Both the position numbers and the translations under genes were made by a program. This document shows positions 42,025 to 53,324 of a stretch of 64,000 nucleotides of DNA, piece by piece; the stretch's first letter is position 1, and each line of letters starts with the position of its first letter. Below the pieces are notes generated by a model that did no database searches, was not told the DNA's origin, and saw only the letters and a list, made by a program, of their open reading frames with translations. Source of the DNA: Fulvimarina pelagi HTCC2506 (GTDB lineage: Bacteria > Pseudomonadota > Alphaproteobacteria > Rhizobiales > Rhizobiaceae); the NCBI RefSeq assembly GCF_000153705.1, contig NZ_DS022272.1:3050798-3114797 (forward strand), written 5' to 3'.

Positions 42025-43380
42025 ATGAGCGTATCGCAGTCCTACACACTTCGCGGGCAGCAGACGCGCCTCGACACAACCACCAAGATCACGCTGGCCG
42101 TTCTGGCTCTTGCCTCCGGCGTCTACACCTATCTCGGTGTGCGCGAATTGCTCGACGGCAGCGCGACGGCGGTCTTTCTCGGCGCCATCGTCTATTCCTC
42201 GGCAGTCTCCGTCGCGATCTATGCCTTCTGGTCCTATCTCATGCGGTTCATGCCGCATGTGCGCCAGCCCGGCAGCCGGCGCATGCTCTATCTCGCCATG
42301 GCGATCGGCTCCATGATGATCATTGCCATGTCGTCCTGGCTCAACGCGTCCGCACTGGCGGGCTCGGCAGCCTTGGAACAGCATCTTTCGGTGACCACCG
42401 AGGAATATCAGCTAAAGCTCAACGAGGCGCACGAGAACGCCCTCGCGGCGCAATCCCTGCTTCCCGATATCCAGCTTGCGGCCCAACGTTTTGATACGCT
42501 CGCCGGGCAGGAAGCTCGCTCCGGCTCGCTTACGGGCACCTCCGGCTCGGGCACCGTCGTCCAGCTCCTCCGGCAAATGTCGAACCAGCTCACCGGCCTC
42601 CAGAGCGAGATCCAGGCGAGCCGCACCCAGGTCGCGACGATATTCGACGAGGGCGGGGCGCGGCTCGCGGCCATGCGCCAGCTGGTGTCGAGCCAGGGGC
42701 CGGTCGCCGATCGTGCGAACGCCTTCGCCGAGGAGGCGGTCCAGCTTTCCGGGATCATCACCGGCCTCCAACAGAATTCCGTCGCACCGGCGGTCAAGCG
42801 CGCCGCCGAAGATCTTGGCCGCTCCTTCATCGCGCCGGTTGCTGATGGGGGCGACGAAGGTCTGCGCGCCCGCCAGAGCCAGGTGGTGAGCCGGGTCGAG
42901 GACGCTGTCAGAGCCCAAAGCGCACTGCTCGTCGCGGCGTCCGAGGAGATCCTCGCGCGGCCGGACGTCGAGCCATTCCGGTTCACGCCGCTGTCGGCGC
43001 CGGAGGCCGTCATTCGCTACGCCGTCGATTTTCTCCCATCTTGGGCGGGTGCGATCTCTATAGATCTCCTCCCGGCGGTTCTCATTTTCATCCTCTGCAT
43101 CGTGCAGGACGTCATACGGCGCGAGGACGGTGAGGAGATGGAGACCGGAGACATGTCGGCCGCCGATCTGATGCGCGCGATCCGCATCCAGAAACGTATT
43201 CGTACGGCAGAAGACGACTGGCAGCAGGACGCCGAGATAGAGCGGCCGCGCGAGCCCGAGCGAGCCTCCGAGCCGCGTTCCGACATGCCCGAGCCGAGAG
43301 TCGCCGGCGAAAATCGCGAAATCGTGCAGCGTAACGACCCGGCCGGGCCGACCCCTTTCCCGAAGACCGCGTCACGCTGA
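42025..43380 (+). CDS. Uncharacterised membrane protein with periplasmic coiled coil
   Basis: 451 residues. Three helices near the N-terminus (about 22-40, 50-75, 86-107), a large periplasmic or cytosolic helical region (115-330) with heptad-like pattern (EEYQLKLNEAHENALAAQ, LRQMSNQLTGLQSEIQASRTQ), a fourth helix (about 350-370, IDLLPAVLIFILCIVQDVI) and an acidic, proline-rich tail. I know similar uncharacterised proteins only as rhizobial hypotheticals. It is the first gene of a pair with a ClpP-like peptidase gene 22 bases downstream, and the SD of that gene lies in the gap, so a joint function at the membrane is likely. Confidence 0.75.
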   Translation: MSVSQSYTLRGQQTRLDTTTKITLAVLALASGVYTYLGVRELLDGSATAVFLGAIVYSSAVSVAIYAFWSYLMRFMPHVRQPGSRRMLYLAMAIGSMMIIAMSSWLNASALAGSAALEQHLSVTTEEYQLKLNEAHENALAAQSLLPDIQLAAQRFDTLAGQEARSGSLTGTSGSGTVVQLLRQMSNQLTGLQSEIQASRTQVATIFDEGGARLAAMRQLVSSQGPVADRANAFAEEAVQLSGIITGLQQNSVAPAVKRAAEDLGRSFIAPVADGGDEGLRARQSQVVSRVEDAVRAQSALLVAASEEILARPDVEPFRFTPLSAPEAVIRYAVDFLPSWAGAISIDLLPAVLIFILCIVQDVIRREDGEEMETGDMSAADLMRAIRIQKRIRTAEDDWQQDAEIERPREPERASEPRSDMPEPRVAGENREIVQRNDPAGPTPFPKTASR

Positions 43381-43402
43381 AAGGAAGCGCGAAGAAGCAA
43401 CG

Positions 43403-44401
43403 ATGATCGGCGAGGAATCCAGCCCCGGACGGCTCGAACGACTTATTCAGAAGATCCCGGAGGGCGCGGTCCTCAGATCGGTCTTCGTAACGCTGCTCGC
43501 CGTCAGCTGCGGCATCGTCTATCTAGACTGGCAGGAATTTTCCGAGGCCGAACTCGATAATGCCCGCATCGAGCGCACCGAGCCAATGCCGGTCAGACGG
43601 CCCGAGCCGGGCGATCAGGTGCGACCCTATCTTCCGAAGACCATCCCAGTTGGCCCCGATCGCGGCCAGCCGGTTCTGCCGGGCTATGACGGCCCGGTTG
43701 ATTCCGAGGCCATGACGCGACCGATGACGTTCTTCGATGCCGGTGAGGGCATCGTCTCCGGCGTCGGGCGGATCGAGATCGGCACGGCCAGCGACTTGCG
43801 CGAATTCCTTGCCGAAAGGGACCGGGTCGGGGGCGAGGTTCGCCGCCTCTTCCTCCATTCGCCCGGCGGATCGGTAGAGGACGCCCTGCAGATGGCACGT
43901 GATCTCCGGGCGGACGGCATCTCGACAGAAGTGCCCGCCGACGGATATTGCGCCTCGGCCTGTCCGCTCGTCTTCGCGGGCGGCCTGACGCGCCTTGCAG
44001 GAGCATCCTCGTGGGTAGGTCTCCATCAGGTCTATGCTGCCGAAATCCCAGGCATGCCGAACGCTCGTGACCTCGACCGCTCGATCTCGGACATTCAGCA
44101 GACGATCGCGCGCGCCCAGCAGCTTCTCGCCGATATGGGAGTCGATCCGGCGATCTGGATCAACGCGATGGAGACGCCGCCGGCGGACCTCTACGTGCTG
44201 ACGGAAGAGGAATTGATCACTTCGCGCTATGTCCGGCCATTCCCGGACGGGCCGGAATTCGTCGGCCCGCGCAGGCCGGCTGATTTCGTCCTCGAGGGCG
44301 ACCAGATTGCCTCGACCGAAGACGAGGAGACCGCAGTCCCGGACGGAAATCCGGCGCATGAGACCGCGGTCACTCCACCTTCTTCAACAGGCGAAGGATG
44401 A
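43403..44401 (+). CDS. Membrane-anchored ClpP/crotonase-fold serine peptidase-like protein (COG3904 type)
   Basis: 332 residues: N-terminal signal anchor (about 24-42), proline-rich linker (60-105), then a ClpP-like domain with the beta-strand RRLFLHSPGGSVEDALQMARDL (oxyanion-loop GGSV), nucleophile Ser185 in GYCASACPLVFAGG and catalytic His208 in WVGLHQVYA, at the spacing seen in ClpP. The two cysteines flanking Ser185 are conserved in this periplasmic family and probably form a disulfide. The acid residue of the triad is not obvious. Substrate unknown. Cotranscribed with the membrane protein upstream. Its last 32 bases overlap mgtC on the other strand. Confidence 0.8.
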   Translation: MIGEESSPGRLERLIQKIPEGAVLRSVFVTLLAVSCGIVYLDWQEFSEAELDNARIERTEPMPVRRPEPGDQVRPYLPKTIPVGPDRGQPVLPGYDGPVDSEAMTRPMTFFDAGEGIVSGVGRIEIGTASDLREFLAERDRVGGEVRRLFLHSPGGSVEDALQMARDLRADGISTEVPADGYCASACPLVFAGGLTRLAGASSWVGLHQVYAAEIPGMPNARDLDRSISDIQQTIARAQQLLADMGVDPAIWINAMETPPADLYVLTEEELITSRYVRPFPDGPEFVGPRRPADFVLEGDQIASTEDEETAVPDGNPAHETAVTPPSSTGEG

Positions 44402-44819
44402 TGAGCGTGAGGATGACCGCGATGAGTGCGAGGCCGTATTCGCCGAGCCCGCAGGCGAGGCCGAGCGCCCCGACGATCCAAAGTGAGGCGCCCGTCGTCA
44501 ACCCCTTCACCTGACCCCGTGCCTGAATGATTGCGCCCGCGGCGAGAAAGGCGATCGCCGACGTGATGGCCTCGACGATACGGATCGGATCGGAGCGGAC
44601 ACCCTCCCCAAGGTCGTCGAAGCGGTCGACCAGCGAAATCATGAGGATCGTGAAAAGGCAGGCTCCGATGCCCACCATCATGTGGGTACGCAGACCGGCT
44701 TCCCGGTCGCGGCGCTCCCGTTCGAAACCGACGGCGCCGGCAAAAAGCGCGGCGACCAGCATCTGTCCCGATCGTTCGATGAAGGTCCAGTCGGGAATAA
44801 GGCCCTCGATCATATCCAT
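44370..44819 (-). CDS. MgtC/SapB family membrane protein
   Basis: 149 residues, four to five helices, with the family core FAGAVGFERERRDREAGLRTHMMVGIGACLFT. Such proteins regulate F-type ATPase and are needed for growth in low Mg2+ or in host cells; the C-terminal ACT-like domain of MgtC itself is missing here, as in the SapB branch. Its 3' end overlaps the peptidase gene. Confidence 0.85.
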   Translation of the reverse strand: MDMIEGLIPDWTFIERSGQMLVAALFAGAVGFERERRDREAGLRTHMMVGIGACLFTILMISLVDRFDDLGEGVRSDPIRIVEAITSAIAFLAAGAIIQARGQVKGLTTGASLWIVGALGLACGLGEYGLALIAVILTLIILRLLKKVE

Positions 44820-44927
44820 TATCGCCGCCTTGCCGCTGCGTTCGTCCCGTTGACGGATAAGCGACGAGCCCGCATCGCGTTCCGGTCGGGCGACGTACGC
44901 TTTTCTGCTTGGTGACGGTCAGGACAC

Positions 44928-46982
44928 TTAAGGGGCCGCAACCTCTTCGACCAGCACGAAGACCGAACGCGCCTTCACCACGAGACCTTCGCCGGCTTTC
45001 AGTATGCGCGGCTCCAGATCCGGCCAGTCCGACTGGAGAGCAAGCCTCAACAGATGGCCTGGACGCGGCGAGGGAAGGGTTGTTTCGACATCATCCGTGG
45101 AGGCGTTGAGATAGACAATCGCCCGCTCGCTCTCGTGACCGTCCGCCGCCTTGGGTTCGTAGACGCTCATGCCGAGGAACCGGCGGGACGGATCGCTCCA
45201 GTCCTGGTCGTACATGCGCTGACCGTCCTCGCGCAGCCAGATGACGTCCTCCATCTGTCCGCCGGCGTTCTCGCCGGTGAGGAATGAATCGACGCAAAGT
45301 GCCGGGTGCTCGCGGCGCAGCTGTGCGAGCTGGCCAGTAAGTGCGATCAGGTTCTTGTCGGCCTTCGACCAGTCGAGCCAGGTGATCTCGTTGTCTTGGC
45401 AATAGGCATTGTTGTTGCCCCGTTGGGTCCGGCCGAACTCGTCACCGGCGACGATCATCGGTGTGCCACGGGACACGAAGAGTGTCGTCAGCAACGCGCG
45501 CAGATCGCGCCTGCGTGCAGAAAGGATCGCTTCGTCCTCGGTCTCGCCCTCGACGCCGCTGTTCCAGGAGAAATTATCGCCATGCCCGTCGCGATTGTGT
45601 TCGCCGTTTGCCTGGTTGTGCTTGAGCTTGTAGGCGGTGAGATCGGCGAGAGCGTAGCCGTCATGGGCGGCGACGAAGTTGACGCTGGACGACGGCCTGC
45701 GGCCGAACTGGTTGAAAATATCGGCCGAACCGGCAAGCCGCGTCGCAAGATCGGCGACCGCGCCGGCATCGCCCCGCCAGAACCGGCGGACGCCGTCGCG
45801 GAACCTGTCCTGCCACTCGAACCAGTGCGATGGAAATTGCCCCACCTGGTAGCCGCCGGGGCCAATATCCCAGCTTTCCGCCACGTGAATGCGGTCCTTC
45901 AGCACCGGATCGATGGCGACCTCCTGGAGGAAGGGCGCGTTGACGTCGAATCCGGTCGGCAAGCGGCCGAGGACGGGCGCGAGATCGTAGCGAAAGCCGT
46001 CGATGCCGGCAGCCTCAACGAAGGTGCGAAGCGTGTCGATGCTGAGCTTCATCACCGGATCGCGCCAGACGGCGAACATGTTGCCGCAGCCCGTATGATT
46101 GACGAGCTTCCCCGGGTCGTCGGTTTCGTGGGCGTAATACAGCTTGTTGTCGAGCCCGCGATAGGAAAGCGTCGGTCCGTTCTCGTCGCCTTCGCCGGAA
46201 TGGTTGAGGACAACGTCGAGAATGACGCGGATGCCTCGCCGGTGTAGCGCGTCGACGACTCGGCGAAGCTCCGGAAATCCGCCCGGAACGATGCGCGGGT
46301 CAAGCGCCATATGGGTGATCGGGTTGTAACCCCACGCATTGGTGAGGCCGAGCCGGACGAGGTGCTCTTCATCGATCCAGGCTGCGAGGGGCATCAGTTC
46401 GACTGTTTCGATGCCAATCCGCTCCAGGTGGTCCAGCAACGGCTTTTCGGCGAGTGCAGAGACGGTACCGCGAAACTGATCCGGAATCTCCGGATGGAGT
46501 TGCGAGAAGGCGCGGACTAGAATTTCGTAGGTAAAACCAGGCGCCCTGAAGGCCATCGGCTCGCCGTCGCGGAAAAGATCCGTGACGATCGCTTTCGGCA
46601 TCAGCGGTGCGGTGTCATAGCGATGAGCGGGCGGCGCCTTCAGAACCGGATGGAACTGGAACGGTCGATCAAGCTGGACGGCATACGGGTCGACCAAGAG
46701 CTTCGAGGGATCGAAGCGGTGGCCTTCGTGGGGGGCGTAGGGCCCGTGGGCGCGAAACCCGTAGCGAGTGCCCGCATTAAGGCCTCGCACGAAGCCGTAG
46801 CGCACGATGCCCTCGGCGCCCGGAAGCGTCAGGCGCGCAACTTCCCGTGTGCCGAATTCGTCGAACAACGAGAGCTCGATCGCATCGGCGTTTTCCGAGA
46901 CAACGGCAAAATGAGTCCCATCGCCAGTCGGTGTCGCGCCGAGGCGCTCGGGACACCCGTATTCTGCGGTGATCTTAATCAT
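44928..46982 (-). CDS. glgX: Glycogen debranching enzyme
   Basis: 684-residue GH13 isoamylase-type enzyme that hydrolyses alpha-1,6 branches of phosphorylase-limited glycogen. N-terminal CBM48-like domain (LGATPTGDGTHFAVVSENAD), then the catalytic (beta/alpha)8 barrel with DVVLNHSGEGD, the nucleophile Asp in GIDGFRYDLAP, the acid/base Glu in HVAESWDIG and NFVAAHDGYAL. Start ATG at 46982. Lies downstream of the pgm-glgA-glgC group on the same strand but separated from pgm by two unrelated genes. Confidence 0.95.
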   Translation of the reverse strand: MIKITAEYGCPERLGATPTGDGTHFAVVSENADAIELSLFDEFGTREVARLTLPGAEGIVRYGFVRGLNAGTRYGFRAHGPYAPHEGHRFDPSKLLVDPYAVQLDRPFQFHPVLKAPPAHRYDTAPLMPKAIVTDLFRDGEPMAFRAPGFTYEILVRAFSQLHPEIPDQFRGTVSALAEKPLLDHLERIGIETVELMPLAAWIDEEHLVRLGLTNAWGYNPITHMALDPRIVPGGFPELRRVVDALHRRGIRVILDVVLNHSGEGDENGPTLSYRGLDNKLYYAHETDDPGKLVNHTGCGNMFAVWRDPVMKLSIDTLRTFVEAAGIDGFRYDLAPVLGRLPTGFDVNAPFLQEVAIDPVLKDRIHVAESWDIGPGGYQVGQFPSHWFEWQDRFRDGVRRFWRGDAGAVADLATRLAGSADIFNQFGRRPSSSVNFVAAHDGYALADLTAYKLKHNQANGEHNRDGHGDNFSWNSGVEGETEDEAILSARRRDLRALLTTLFVSRGTPMIVAGDEFGRTQRGNNNAYCQDNEITWLDWSKADKNLIALTGQLAQLRREHPALCVDSFLTGENAGGQMEDVIWLREDGQRMYDQDWSDPSRRFLGMSVYEPKAADGHESERAIVYLNASTDDVETTLPSPRPGHLLRLALQSDWPDLEPRILKAGEGLVVKARSVFVLVEEVAAP

Positions 46983-47126
46983 GAACCGGGATTTATCGTG
47001 CCCGTTTTAGGAAATCCAATCCCCATCGCGCGAAGTCGCCCGGTCCCAAGGTTAGGAGATCGCCTTGCCTGGCCGCAGGCTGGAGGTCGGGCAATCAAGA
47101 AAATGCACACCATTCAGGCTCGCGGT

Positions 47127-47221
47127 GTGACGCTGGTCACTGAGCGCGGGCCTCGCACCCAATAGCCTTCTCTCATCGGCGCAAGAAACGAGCCGCTGCA
47201 ACCAAGAGAAGGAATAGACCA
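47127..47221 (+). promoter_or_regulatory. Promoter-leader with GTGAC-N4-GTCAC inverted repeat (copy 2)
   Basis: GTGACGCTGGTCAC (47127-47140), TAGCCT starting 23 bases after its end (47163), CATCGGC 34 bases after its end (47174-47180), then GAAACGAGCCGC and a CAACC..GAGAAGGAAT SD region before the ATG at 47222. Spacing is identical to copy 1 at 11601 up to a 1-base indel close to the start codon, although the two coding regions are unrelated. Confidence 0.6.
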
Positions 47222-47563
47222 ATGATCCGCAAAGCAGTCTTCACCCTCGCCGCTCTCACGACTCTCGGCATGGCACCCGCCTCGGCCTCCGACTACGGCC
47301 AGCCGGTCGAACCGGTCCAGCAGTCCAGGGGTTATACTGCAGGCTACCACGCCTGGGTCGTCAACGTTGCAAGCACCGATGTTCTCAATGTTCGCGCCTG
47401 GCCGGCCGCTCATTCCCGCAAGGTCGGCCATCTCGGACCTTATGACGAGAATATCTATGTCGAGCGCTGCATCGCGCGGCCCGGCATTGCCGACTGGTGC
47501 AAGGTCTACCGCGGCGAATTGAGCGGCTGGGTCAACGCGAACTACATTCAGCGCATGTTTTGA
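47222..47563 (+). CDS. Small exported SH3b-domain protein
   Basis: 113 residues. Sec signal peptide (MIRKAVFTLAALTTLGMAPASA, cleavage near 22), a short linker, then a single bacterial SH3 domain (about 43-113) with VNVASTDVLNVRAWPAAHSRKVGHL, CIARPGIADWCKVYRGELSGWVNANYI. Two cysteines (ERC, WCK) could form a disulfide. SH3b domains bind peptidoglycan or peptides. Its leader is shared with the secreted protein at 11697. Followed by a strong terminator. Confidence 0.88.
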   Translation: MIRKAVFTLAALTTLGMAPASASDYGQPVEPVQQSRGYTAGYHAWVVNVASTDVLNVRAWPAAHSRKVGHLGPYDENIYVERCIARPGIADWCKVYRGELSGWVNANYIQRMF

Positions 47564-47583
47564 AGCGCGAACTTGAGGGAAAG

Positions 47584-47617
47584 AGAAGCGCCCGACGCCA
47601 GCATACCGGGCGCTTCT
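47584..47617. terminator. Rho-independent terminator
   Basis: AGAAGCGCCCG and CGGGCGCTTCT form a perfect 11-bp stem with a 12-base loop. Serves the SH3b gene and, on the other strand, the end of the UPF0314 gene 30 bases away. Confidence 0.85.
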
Positions 47618-47647
47618 GATGTACAAGCACGAGGGGTGGTCGTCGTC

Positions 47648-48238
47648 CTATGACGCTCCGGCCTGCCATTCACGCACCGCATCAAGCGGGTAGAGCAGCA
47701 TCAGGACGTTGAGCGTGAGATTGTCACGGATCACGACGGCGGTGAGGATCTCAAAACTGACGGCGAGAAACACTGTCACGGCGACGGGCAGCCGCGCAGC
47801 GAGGAGGAAGCCGACGATCATAAAGCCGGCATCGGACATCGAGTTGAGGACGCTGTCGCCGAAGTAGTCGAGCGAGATCGTCGCCTCTCGGTAGCGCTGG
47901 ATGACCGTTTCCGTGTTCTCGGCAACCTCCCAGGTGCATTCGAGGACCGTCGAAAGGATGAGCCGAAAGCCGAGGGACCGCTTCCGCGCGATCCAATGAA
48001 AGAGCGCGTAGAACAGGAAGCCGTGGATGACGTGCGAAGGAGTGTACCAGTCCGACAGGTGCTGGGAATTGCCCGGCCCATAGGCGTTCCCGTACCAGAG
48101 CGAGACGTAACCGCATTCGCAGATGGGTACGCGACCCATGACGAGAAGCGTGGCGGCGGTGGCTGCGAGGATCGCGAAGACCACGAGCCATGACCGCAGT
48201 TCGACGCCGAAGAGCCGCCCATCGCTCAAGCCCGTCAT
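47648..48238 (-). CDS. UPF0314 (DUF2585) membrane protein
   Basis: 196 residues with five predicted helices. Conserved segments CECGYVSLWYGNAYGPGNSQHLSDWYTPSHVIHGFLFYALFHW, ECTWEVAENTETVIQRYREATISLDYFGDSVLNSMSD are the hallmark of UPF0314, a family nearly restricted to alphaproteobacteria and without known function. Ends 84 bases from the SH3b gene; starts 25 bases downstream of the pgm stop, so probably at the end of the glycogen operon. Confidence 0.9.
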   Translation of the reverse strand: MTGLSDGRLFGVELRSWLVVFAILAATAATLLVMGRVPICECGYVSLWYGNAYGPGNSQHLSDWYTPSHVIHGFLFYALFHWIARKRSLGFRLILSTVLECTWEVAENTETVIQRYREATISLDYFGDSVLNSMSDAGFMIVGFLLAARLPVAVTVFLAVSFEILTAVVIRDNLTLNVLMLLYPLDAVREWQAGAS

Positions 48239-48263
48239 GTCAGGGTCGGTTCTGCAGCGTCTC

Positions 48264-51346
<3,083 letters not shown>

Positions 51347-51441
51347 TGGCTTTCGGGTTTGTCCGGCCGGGTGGCGGCGGAGAGAGAGAGCCCCGGCTCA
51401 CCCCTCCGATGCGCCGGCACGCCTTTGTTCCAACCAAGCGT

Positions 51442-52719
51442 CTACTGTTCAAGTCTAAGTTTATCGATCATCGGCCTGGTGACGAGGCAAATGCCCTGAT
51501 CGGTCCGCCGGAAGCGCTTGGCGTCGAGCAGCGGATCCTCGCCGATGACGAGACCGTCCGGGATCTCGACGCCGCGATCGAGGATCGCGTTCTTGATTCG
51601 CGCGTGACGACCGATCCGGCATTTAGGCAGAACAACCGCGTGGTCGAGCTGCGAATAGGAACGCTGGCGCACGCCCGTGAAGAGGAGGGAACGGTTGAGC
51701 GAGCCGCCGGAAATGATGCAGTCGCCCGAGACCAGCGAGGACGTGGCGACGCCGCGTCGGCCGTCGACATCATGAACGAACTTTGCCGGCGGCACGATCT
51801 CCGCATAGGTCCAGATCGGCCAGTTCCGGTCGTAGATGTCGAGCGGCGGGACGACATCTGTCAGGTCGATATTGGCCTGCCAGTAGGCGTCGATCGTCCC
51901 GACGTCGCGCCAATAGGCTTCATGGGTCGGCTCGTTGTCAGAGCGGATCACCGAGCGGTTGAAGCGATGGGCGTAGGCGCCGCCGTTCTTCACGATCTTC
52001 GGGACAATGTCCTTGCCGAAATCGCGCGATGAACTCGGGTCTTTAGCGTCCTCGCGCAAGGCATCAATCAGGAACTTCGTCTCGAAGACATAGATACCCA
52101 TGGAAGCGAGCGCGGTATCAGGCCGGCCCGGCATGGCAGGCGGGTCTTTCGGTTTTTCCACGAAGTCGGTGATCTTGAAGCTCTCGTCCACATGCATCAC
52201 GCCGAAGCCGGTCGCCTCCATGCGCGGCACCTCCAGGCAGCCGACCGTCACATCGGCGCCAGAGTCCACATGGCTCTGGAGCATGATTTCGTAGTCCATC
52301 TTGTAGATGTGATCGCCGGCGAGAATGACCATGTGTTTCGGCGCGTGGTCCTCGATGATCTCTATGTTCTGATAGACTGCGTCAGCGGTGCCGGCATACC
52401 ATTGGTCCTCCGAGACGCGCTGGGACGCGGGCAGGATGTCGAAGCTCTCGTTCCGGCCCGGCCGAAAGAAGTTCCAGCCATTCTGCAGATGCCGGATCAG
52501 GCTGTGTGCCTTATACTGGGTCGCGACGCCGATGCGGCGGATGCCCGAATTGATGGCGTTCGATAACGCGAAATCGATGATGCGTGTCTTGCCGCCGAAA
52601 TAGACTGCGGGCTTGGCACGTGTGTCAGTCAGTTCCTTCAGCCGGGAGCCTCGTCCGCCGGCCAGGACATAGGCCATGGTATCGCGCGAGAGCGGAGCGG
52701 GTCGCCTCTGATCCGTCAT
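51442..52719 (-). CDS. glgC: Glucose-1-phosphate adenylyltransferase (ADP-glucose pyrophosphorylase)
   Basis: 425 residues. Nucleotide motif [25 protein letters not shown], the [11 protein letters not shown] and [10 protein letters not shown] segments, and a left-handed helix C-terminus ([24 protein letters not shown]). Commits glucose-1-P to glycogen; allosteric activation by fructose-6-P and pyruvate is known for the Agrobacterium enzyme. SD AGGAGAC precedes the ATG. Upstream is a 605-base gap where glgB would normally stand. Confidence 0.96.
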   Translation of the reverse strand: MTDQRRPAPLSRDTMAYVLAGGRGSRLKELTDTRAKPAVYFGGKTRIIDFALSNAINSGIRRIGVATQYKAHSLIRHLQNGWNFFRPGRNESFDILPASQRVSEDQWYAGTADAVYQNIEIIEDHAPKHMVILAGDHIYKMDYEIMLQSHVDSGADVTVGCLEVPRMEATGFGVMHVDESFKITDFVEKPKDPPAMPGRPDTALASMGIYVFETKFLIDALREDAKDPSSSRDFGKDIVPKIVKNGGAYAHRFNRSVIRSDNEPTHEAYWRDVGTIDAYWQANIDLTDVVPPLDIYDRNWPIWTYAEIVPPAKFVHDVDGRRGVATSSLVSGDCIISGGSLNRSLLFTGVRQRSYSQLDHAVVLPKCRIGRHARIKNAILDRGVEIPDGLVIGEDPLLDAKRFRRTDQGICLVTRPMIDKLRLEQ

Positions 52720-53324
52720 GGAATGGTCTCCTCCCTTTTTCAGCGGATAGACCCGGAGGGTCGCCCCGTGTTCCGCCCAATCCCACCGGAACGGGCTTTG
52801 ATAGCCCTCACGGCGATATCCGCCCGGTTTTTGATGATGGTAGCGCGAAAACGACCGCGAGCGATAGGACGCGGCTTCGAAACGGGTTACTCCGCGCCTC
52901 GACTGTCAACAGAAGTCGATTGGAGGGGCAGCAATGATAAAGTTAAACGACACATTCTCGAGCGCAGGCACCCAGGCAGTGCTTCGCTGGGCTCCGGATG
53001 GGTCACCCGCGCTAAAGCGACCGGAAGATCGTGGTCATTGGTGAGCGCAGCAAAAGCGGTAACCATGTCGCGGATTGCGTCGGGTTCGAAGTCTTTCACC
53101 GCTAAAGGTGACGTTCTTCTTCAGTTATGACGATGGTCGTCTATCGAGACCATATCGATAAGAGCGTCGATCCCAATTCAGTCGAAATCTGTCGTTGGTA
53201 TCGACTCTTGAAAGTCAGCAGCCCTTAATTGTTCCTTCGTTGCGACGCTCGCCGGATACGCCGCCTAAGTCAGCAAAGATATTACCGGCGCGTCGCCGTT
53301 CGGACGGTGCCAGAATTGCGCACG
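52720..53324. other. 605-base gap between glgC and glgP (site usually occupied by glgB)
   Basis: No remnant of branching enzyme is recognisable in any frame. On the plus strand a 36-codon frame at 52934-53044 (MIKLNDTFSS...) is preceded by GGAGGGG with a 6-base gap; on the minus strand a 70-codon frame at 52887-53099 overlaps it. Neither resembles a known protein. Several short A/T-rich blocks (around 53120-53260) are probably the glgC promoter region. Confidence 0.5.

Noticed and set aside
52887-53099. 70-codon minus-strand frame in the glgC-glgP gap as a glgB remnant
   Set aside because: No branching-enzyme motif (GH13 catalytic segments) is visible in any frame of the gap.
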